Positions 58,210 through 64,000 of a DNA stretch of 64,000 bases are shown piece by piece (the stretch's first letter is position 1; every line of letters starts with the position of its first letter). This stretch comes from Isoetes taiwanensis. Its lineage: Eukaryota; Streptophyta; Lycopodiopsida; Isoetales; Isoetaceae. The notes under the pieces are model-generated. The model had not been told where the DNA came from. It did not search any database and saw only the letters and a program-made list of their open reading frames with translations. The position numbers and the translations under genes are program-made. The stretch is taken from contig JAJEKV010000005.1 in the NCBI GenBank assembly GCA_021234155.1, forward strand, positions 29,791,934-29,855,933, in the 5' to 3' direction.

Positions 58210-58355
58210 GTATGATTTATCTGCGTTTCGAGATAAGCAGATAAATCCGCTTCTTGAGGCTAGTTGATGTGTTCCCTCTAGAGTATTTAAGTCCATTTCC
58301 ACCTCCTTTCTCGCCATCAGCCGTTCTTGAGCCTCTCCTTCTTAGGTCGCTTGTC
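58210..58355 (+). repeat. Direct repeat, left copy (146 bp), starting with a perfect hairpin
   Basis: The unit begins GTATGATTTATCTGC, loops, and returns with GCAGATAAATC (11-bp perfect stem). It contains a TATA-like GAGTATTTAAGTCC and ends in CTTAGGTCGCTTGTC. It is repeated at 62107-62247 with only two small indels. It could be an LTR end or a promoter-bearing terminal repeat of a short element. Confidence 0.8.
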
Positions 58356-61300
58356 ATGTCGCTTGTCATGTCGGAGTTTTGTGCTTGTGCGCTTTGGCTT
58401 CCCTCTGTGCTGGTCCCCTCACTTATGGAGTTTCGGGCGAGGAGGCTTGATGGTGTTATGTTATGTATTTCATTTTAGGCTTTCTCTGTTGTTAGGTTGT
58501 TGCATGTCACCGTCTCAGGCTTGTTCTTGTGTCTTCCGGATGGTTTGCACTACTCTGGGTCATGCTTGTGGCCTACAGCTTCGGATGTGTTTCCCCTATT
58601 CTTTATGCCTCGGGTCGTGACACAGATTGCATGTTCTAGTATCTTTAGTTTTTGTATACAGAAGATGGTTGTGGTAAGATCTTAGATAGTGGGCTTGTGT
58701 TTATTTGACCATCGTTGCAGCTTCTTTCCACAGAGCCCATGGTTGGCTATGACCGGCCCAAGACAGTGTCAGATTTAATCACAGAATTACATTAACCTAC
58801 TGGATCACGTTACTGAGTTCATCCCCAGCGTCTCTTTGTGTTTTCATTTCTCCAGTTCACAAAGCTCTAGGGATGGGCTCGAGTTCGTGGCCGAGGAGTG
58901 ATTCAGAGAAGCCTTTGCCTGTTGTAGTTTATATGGTAAGTCTTCACATATTATTTTGTCCCTTTTGATTTGCTAATCATGGATGCAGAGGTCGTTGGCT
59001 TCTACGTCTAGGCTTGGCTCGGCAAGCTGAGCCCATCCAGATATGTTCTAGCTTCCTGTTCTCGTTCCTGCATGGGCTTGAACCCTTACTTTGTTTCTTG
59101 GCTTTCAAACAAACTGCATTTTAGTATTCTTCTGTTTTGCCTTCGTTGTTGTTCAGTAAGGTACATATCAAATATAAGATCGAGGGAGACGTTTGGCAGT
59201 ATGGAGCATTTGTTTGCAAATATAAGATCGAGGGAGACGTTTGGCAGTCTGGAGCATCTGTTTGCATTTGCAACTTTTCAAAGTTTTCTGCTAGGCTCTT
59301 TTGATTTGGCTGTTTTCTTTTCCTTGTGTTAAGCTCATCTTGTTTTTTAGCTTCCGATATTCTCTTCCTTTGTTTCCATAATTGTTCCTCGGTTTCCATA
59401 GTTGTTAAGTTGAACCTCCCTTTGCATTTGGTTCTCTTATGAGGTTCCTAGCTAGGGCTATGTTGGCCGACTCTGCTTCACGACAACCACTACGGCCGTG
59501 TCTCTAATGTTTGTCCTAACTTACTTTTTATGGTGGCAAAAATTTGTGTAAGGAGACAAGGGATCAGAACATACACCAGTGTTTTATTATGCAGCCTTTT
59601 TTCTATGAGAGATTCTTTCAGGGCTTCTCTGGTGAAGACAATATTTTACATATTTTACATGATCTAGACCTGTTTAGTTACATTCACATTTGGATGGAGT
59701 GATTGCATTGCCATAGTATCCATTTGTTTAAGAAAACGAGGAGACCTATTTGTGGTTTTGGTGCACAGGATAAGTCTCCTCTAAGCCTTCTCTGTAAGTT
59801 CGTCCGAATTTGATGGTCAGTTTTGGCTGTATCATTCCTAGAGAGATCTGTTTGTGGTTTTCTACATCCTACTACTGCATGTTGGTGCACAGGTTAAGTC
59901 TCCCCTGTAACTTGGTCCGAATATGATATTGAAGTTATTATGGTCAGTTTTGGCTGCATCATTTCTAGAGTTGTCTGGGTTATATATATCTTTGAAAACT
60001 TTGATGTGATTCTGCCCTCTATCAATCTATCGATTCAAACTTTGAATCCTTTCTAGCATGTTATTTAAATACCTAGGCTTGTACAGTTTGTTTAAATGTT
60101 TCAAATATGAAAGCATCGCAATAATCTTCTGATAAGAGTTAATTTTCATATAACTACATTAGTTGGATGGATGTGTGCGCCACATTTTTAGACGGTTGCC
60201 ATGGATATTGTGCTGCAATTTCAGCGGTCTATAATTTGGCAGAAGCGCTTTAATGCCTATGATTGTTGCTAAGCCTGGTATGTGTATCGCATTGCAGCTA
60301 GAATTCAGAGTGAGCCAGTTGATTTGGCTCTCCTAGCAAGCTTTCATATGGAAGAGCCTAACAGTGTACTTAAACCTTGCTACTTATTATACAGTATGGA
60401 CATTGTACAGATTTGAAATGAGAGACTCTTTGTGGATGCTTAAGACCAGCATGTGTAAGATTACTTTTTCGTATAATAGAGATGTTGGCTCTGCCTTTTA
60501 TTGGACCTTGTGCCTTTCACTTCAATTGGTAGTCGAAGTTCATATTAGTTGGTTCTCTTGTACCTTTAGTTTTCAATAGTAGTTCATATTGGTTGATTTA
60601 CTCTTGTACTTTTAGTTTTCAATTGGCATCTGTCGATCACCAGGAATTTTTGTACTTAGAGCCTTGCTCTTGTTTCTTAGCCTTTTCCATTAAGTTATGG
60701 AAGAGTTTGCTGTGCTCTTTCTGCATTTCAATATATAGTTTGGGTCAACCTTTGTTTGGATTTTGATGTTGGGTTTGGAACTTGAGATTGGTTAATTGCA
60801 TTTCACTTACACTTTTGAGGTAAGTTTCTACTATCATTTTGAGACTGTAAATTGCTGATGTATATTGTCGTGTTGAGATTAGAATTGATTTGTTTTTGAA
60901 TGTCTTGTATATATATGTCTAGCTACGTTGGAATTGGAAGTGTTTCAACGTCTTTAGCAACTGGGACTTTCGGAATTAGTGTTGAGGTTGTAATTACCTA
61001 GACTATTTAGGAGATTTTGTTTCTTTATTGAAATTGGTTCTTATGTATAAGTTTAGTCGTGGTGCGAATTTGGATAAGTAGTCTTGTTAAGTACCTTGAG
61101 TATTAAGGATTGGCATATGCTTTTATGTAGCTATCTTTAGAATTGTCATTGTTCATCACTTTGCTCATCAAATTGTTTGATTTATTGGCTTCCTTCTATA
61201 TAGCTAGTAGTCATCTCATTTTTCTTGTCACAAAGTGCCTTCTCTTTCACGTCTTTTCCACTCGTAATCTTGCCTAGGTATCCTTTAGATTTAATGCTCT

Positions 61301-62106
61301 TATTGTTGCACTTCCTCCCTTGATCGTATAGTTAGGTGGCATCTCGTCATGTTTGTGCTCCTGGCTATGCTCGTATTCTCTGAGTTCATTTGCATCATTA
61401 GGTTTGCCGCTCTAGGTTTTCTGAGGCTTTCTTGTAGAGTCACGTTGTAATGTATTTGGACCTTCTAGACCCCAGTATGTTGAATTTTGCATCTTGCCAT
61501 TTAGTTATACTTGACCTTGAGAGGGTTAATATTAGCATATGGTCCTTGATGTGTAATTACCCACAATTGCTCATTCATATGCTTCACATTTTTTACTGGT
61601 TAGCATTTGTTATGCAGGTTACTCCTTCGTAGAATTTATAGACATCCAGTTTCTCTCTTTACACGAGTTGGTTGGTCTAGGTAGGTTTAATTGACTGCCT
61701 TTGGATTAAATGTTAGTGTTGCGACTTTGGAAGGACCCTTGTACGTGCTGGTTGGTTGAAACTTGTGGTGTTTATTTGGATGACTATTGAAGTTGTAGAG
61801 CTTCCGTTTTCACTAACTGTGCCATAGGTTATTTGACTTGGGTGCTTATAAGACGACCTTCATGCCGGTGCTTTCTTGCTTAGATTTGGTCATCAGACTT
61901 TGTTTAGCTTTAGAGTTTAGAGAGGAGTCTATGCTCTTTTATGGCCCCCTATCCACGTCATCAAGGTTGTGCTAGGAGTGTTCGTGGCTTCCTCGTCTTG
62001 TAGAAGTGGTGATGTGGTCATTATCTGGTAGATTCTTGTACTTTTCTCTGCCTCTTTTTTTCAGGATGGTTGTTGGTCTGTGTTGGAGTTCAACTAGGCT
62101 CTAGAA
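58356..62106. other. About 3.75 kb of T-rich DNA between direct repeats
   Basis: No open frame of note is present on either strand. The sense strand is T-rich with many TTGT/CTTG words. With the flanking 141-146-bp direct repeats it could be a non-autonomous terminal-repeat element, but no primer-binding site or polypurine tract was identified with confidence. Confidence 0.45.
59170..59265 (+). repeat. Tandem duplication, two 48-bp copies
   Basis: AAATATAAGATCGAGGGAGA... is repeated exactly twice (59170-59217 and 59218-59265), with only two substitutions (TATGGAGCATT versus TCTGGAGCATC). Confidence 0.9.
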
Positions 62107-62247
62107 GTATGATTTATCTGCGTTTCGAGATAAGCAGATAAATCCTTCTTGAGGCTAGTTGATGTGTTCCCTCTAGAGTATTTAAGTCCATTTCCACCTT
62201 TCTCGCCATCAGCCGTTCTTGAGCCTCTCCTTCTTAGGTCGCTTGTC
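62107..62247 (+). repeat. Direct repeat, right copy (141 bp)
   Basis: It matches 58210-58355 from GTATGATTTATCTGC to CTTAGGTCGCTTGTC with a two-base and a three-base deletion. The 11-bp hairpin at its start is intact. Confidence 0.8.
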
Positions 62248-63021
62248 CCACCCTCCCACCCTTGTTTCTTTGGGCCTTTTTAGTTAAGTCTTTCCTTGTT
62301 TGGTCAATAATCTCATGCTTTTATGGTTACTGCGCTTGAGTCCTCGTGCAATGACTGATGGTCGTCGTGCCAAGTATCGATATTTGTAATGGTTCCCTTT
62401 TCATGATTGATAAGTCTTTTTTCTGGTGTGTCTTTGTTTTCTAGTCTTTCGTTTATTAATTCGGTATTGTTGTGATGGTCCTCGTGCTAGCGAGAGTTTG
62501 GCCCTCGTGCTTGGTAGCGAGACCAGTTGTGGATGTGGTGGTGGACCTCGTGCCATGTGTGTTCGCCCTCGTGCCTGAGATTTGGTGGCCCTCGTGCTTG
62601 GGTTAGGGCCCTCATGCCTGGTGGGTGTCGCATTTGGTGGTTTTTGCAGGTTACAGGTTGAGGTCAATTGGCATGGTTGCATTTATCCTCGTGATTGGTC
62701 GGCTTGTAGATGGATGGCCTTGTAGGCATGAGGCGCCTCATGGAGTTGGGTGGTTGTTCGGATGAGTGGATGTTTCTCTCCAGTTTGATGGACTCTTATG
62801 TTGTTGGGGTCATTGTTTTGCAAAGAACAGAGTTGTAGGCTTACAGCTTTTTTCATTATCACCTTGTAGTCCACTTTACAAGTTTGTCATGGTATTTGAT
62901 TATACTTGTACACCCAAAAAGGCCAGTGGGCATGAGGGATTTTGTTCGTAGTGTTCTAAGAATATGTTGTACATTTTCATTTTGGAGTAAAGAGGAGGGC
63001 TCCTATGGCTCATTCATTCAT
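62248..63021. other. Gap with CCCTCGTGC word repeats
   Basis: At 62476-62612 the word CCTCGTGC recurs about six times at irregular distances. The rest shows no gene. Confidence 0.4.
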
Positions 63022-63059
63022 TCAGTATGGTTGTTGGTCTGTGTTGGAGTTCAACTAGG

Positions 63060-64000
63060 CTCTAGAAGCATAGATTACCGTCAACTGAATAAGCAAACGG
63101 TAAAGAATAAATATGTGTTGCCTAAGGCAGACGACCTGATGGATCAACTACAGGGAGCAAAGGTCTTCTCCAAGATTGATTTGAGGTCAGACTACTGCCA
63201 AATAAGGATCAAGGAATAAAACTGCTTTTAGAACGTGGTATGGCCACTATGAACCTACGGTAATGCCTTTCGGCTTATCGAATGTTCCAGCAACGTTCAT
63301 GAGGTTAATGAACGATATCTATAGAGAATTCTTGGATGAGTTCGTCATCATCTTTTTCGATGATATCCTAATCTACAGCAAGTCTATAGAGGAACATGTC
63401 CTACATTTGAGGAGAGTATTAGAAAAGCTGACATTGTTTATATGCTAACTCTCAAAGTATCACTTTGCAACATGTAGAGTGGAATACTTGGGGTATGTAG
63501 TTACAGCTGAAGGAATTTCAATGGATCTAGTGCCATAGTGGATTGGCCAGCACCAAAGAATGTGGCATGAAGAAGGAGGTAGCCAACTACATTCGGCAAT
63601 GTTAGCTTTATCACCAAACAAAGGCCAAGCAACTTCGAATTCCAGAAACCTTGGAACCCTTGGCAGTGCCAACAGCTAAGTGGGAGGTTGTGAGCATGGA
63701 TTTCATAACCGGACTCCCAACAACAGCAAGAGGCCATGATGCCTTAATGGTAGTGGTCGACAAGTTATCTAAGATGACTCACTTTTTTCCATGTCAAACC
63801 ACGGATACAACATTGAACACCGCCTTGCTCTTCACGAAGGAAATATTTAGATTGCATGGGATGCCAAGGGAAATTATTTCATATAGGGACCCAAAGTTCG
63901 TAAGTGCCTTATGGAAGGACTTCTTCAACACGATCCAGACCAAGTTGGCCATGAGCACGGCCTATCATCCCCAAACAGACGGTCAAACAAAGCGCACAAA
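63060..64000 (+). pseudogene. Ty3/gypsy pol fragment: reverse transcriptase joined to integrase, cut by window end
   Basis: RT motifs occur in two frames: [50 protein letters not shown] and [11 protein letters not shown] (catalytic box, 63352-63384), then VEYLGYVVTAEGIS. RNase H and the integrase zinc domain are missing. From about 63680 the integrase core follows: WEVVSMDFITGLPTTARGHD, MVVVDKLSKMTHFFPC, RLHGMPREIISYRDPKF and MSTAYHPQTDGQTKR. Relative to the usual pattern SDRDPRF...QTDGQTER, the second catalytic Asp is Tyr and the Glu is Lys. The element is dead. It continues beyond 64000. Confidence 0.85.

Larger units (their letters stand above)
62061..63068 (+). repeat. Direct repeat of 47 bp, 961 bp apart
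   Basis: TCAG(G/T)ATGGTTGTTGGTCT through CAACTAGGCTCTAGAAG occurs at 62061-62107 and 63022-63068. The first copy directly abuts the right 58210-type repeat; the second directly abuts the gypsy RT fragment. The junction points are therefore sharp. Confidence 0.8.

Overview
The window looks like nuclear DNA of a land plant with a repeat-rich genome. An OVATE-family gene, PLS-type pentatricopeptide (PPR) fragments, a BTB/BACK gene fragment, spliceosomal introns and plant-type transposons (CACTA-like termini, Helitron, several LINEs, Ty3/gypsy) support this. The PPR fragments and the LINE clade make me favour a fern or other seed-free plant, but nothing here identifies the species. Almost every long reading frame carries frameshifts or stops. 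Most of the DNA is therefore transposon and gene debris, although some single-base shifts could be assembly errors.

Layout. At 1.8-3.4 kb (minus) lies an OVATE family protein gene with a TATA box and G-box upstream, split by one frameshift. CACTA-like inverted termini at 5.04 and 16.0 kb bracket about 11 kb that holds a PPR pseudogene, a decayed Helitron and two tandem-repeat blocks. A BTB/BACK exon follows at 16.2-16.5 kb. From 19 to 23 kb there are pieces of at least three LINEs. At 23.4-27.2 kb (minus) is a broken, intron-containing gene joining a ParB-like domain to an N4/N6-type DNA methylase domain (copy A). At 28.0-31.2 kb (plus) is a decayed element with a DUF7869-like transposase-type protein, and at 31.5-33.3 kb (minus) a LINE. 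At 37.1-40.6 kb (minus) is a second, divergent ParB-like/methylase-like gene (copy B). A nearly complete LINE occupies 41.9-45.8 kb. A PPR fragment forms a long inverted repeat at 48.7-49.9 kb. A divergent histone H3 variant sits at 53.45-53.86 kb. From 54.8 kb to the end there is an unrecognised mobile-type frame and a Ty3/gypsy element split by about 5.8 kb of other repeats.

The most unusual signal is a set of unrelated short palindrome families, each confined to its own block. About 29 copies of the 16-bp GGTATAAATTTATACC occupy 23.4-28.0 kb, often about 28-32 bp apart. A GGCGCC-based palindrome occupies 33.6-40.8 kb. A TCTCGACT/AGTCGAGA palindrome occupies 35.7-36.4 kb. Three nested hairpins occupy 54.0-54.5 kb. 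The first two families fall mainly in introns and flanks of ParB/methylase copies A and B. The two copies thus share a protein architecture and palindrome-rich introns but have completely different palindromes. I present this as a candidate undescribed selfish or domesticated system. The protein resemblance and palindromes are read from sequence; any functional link is inference.
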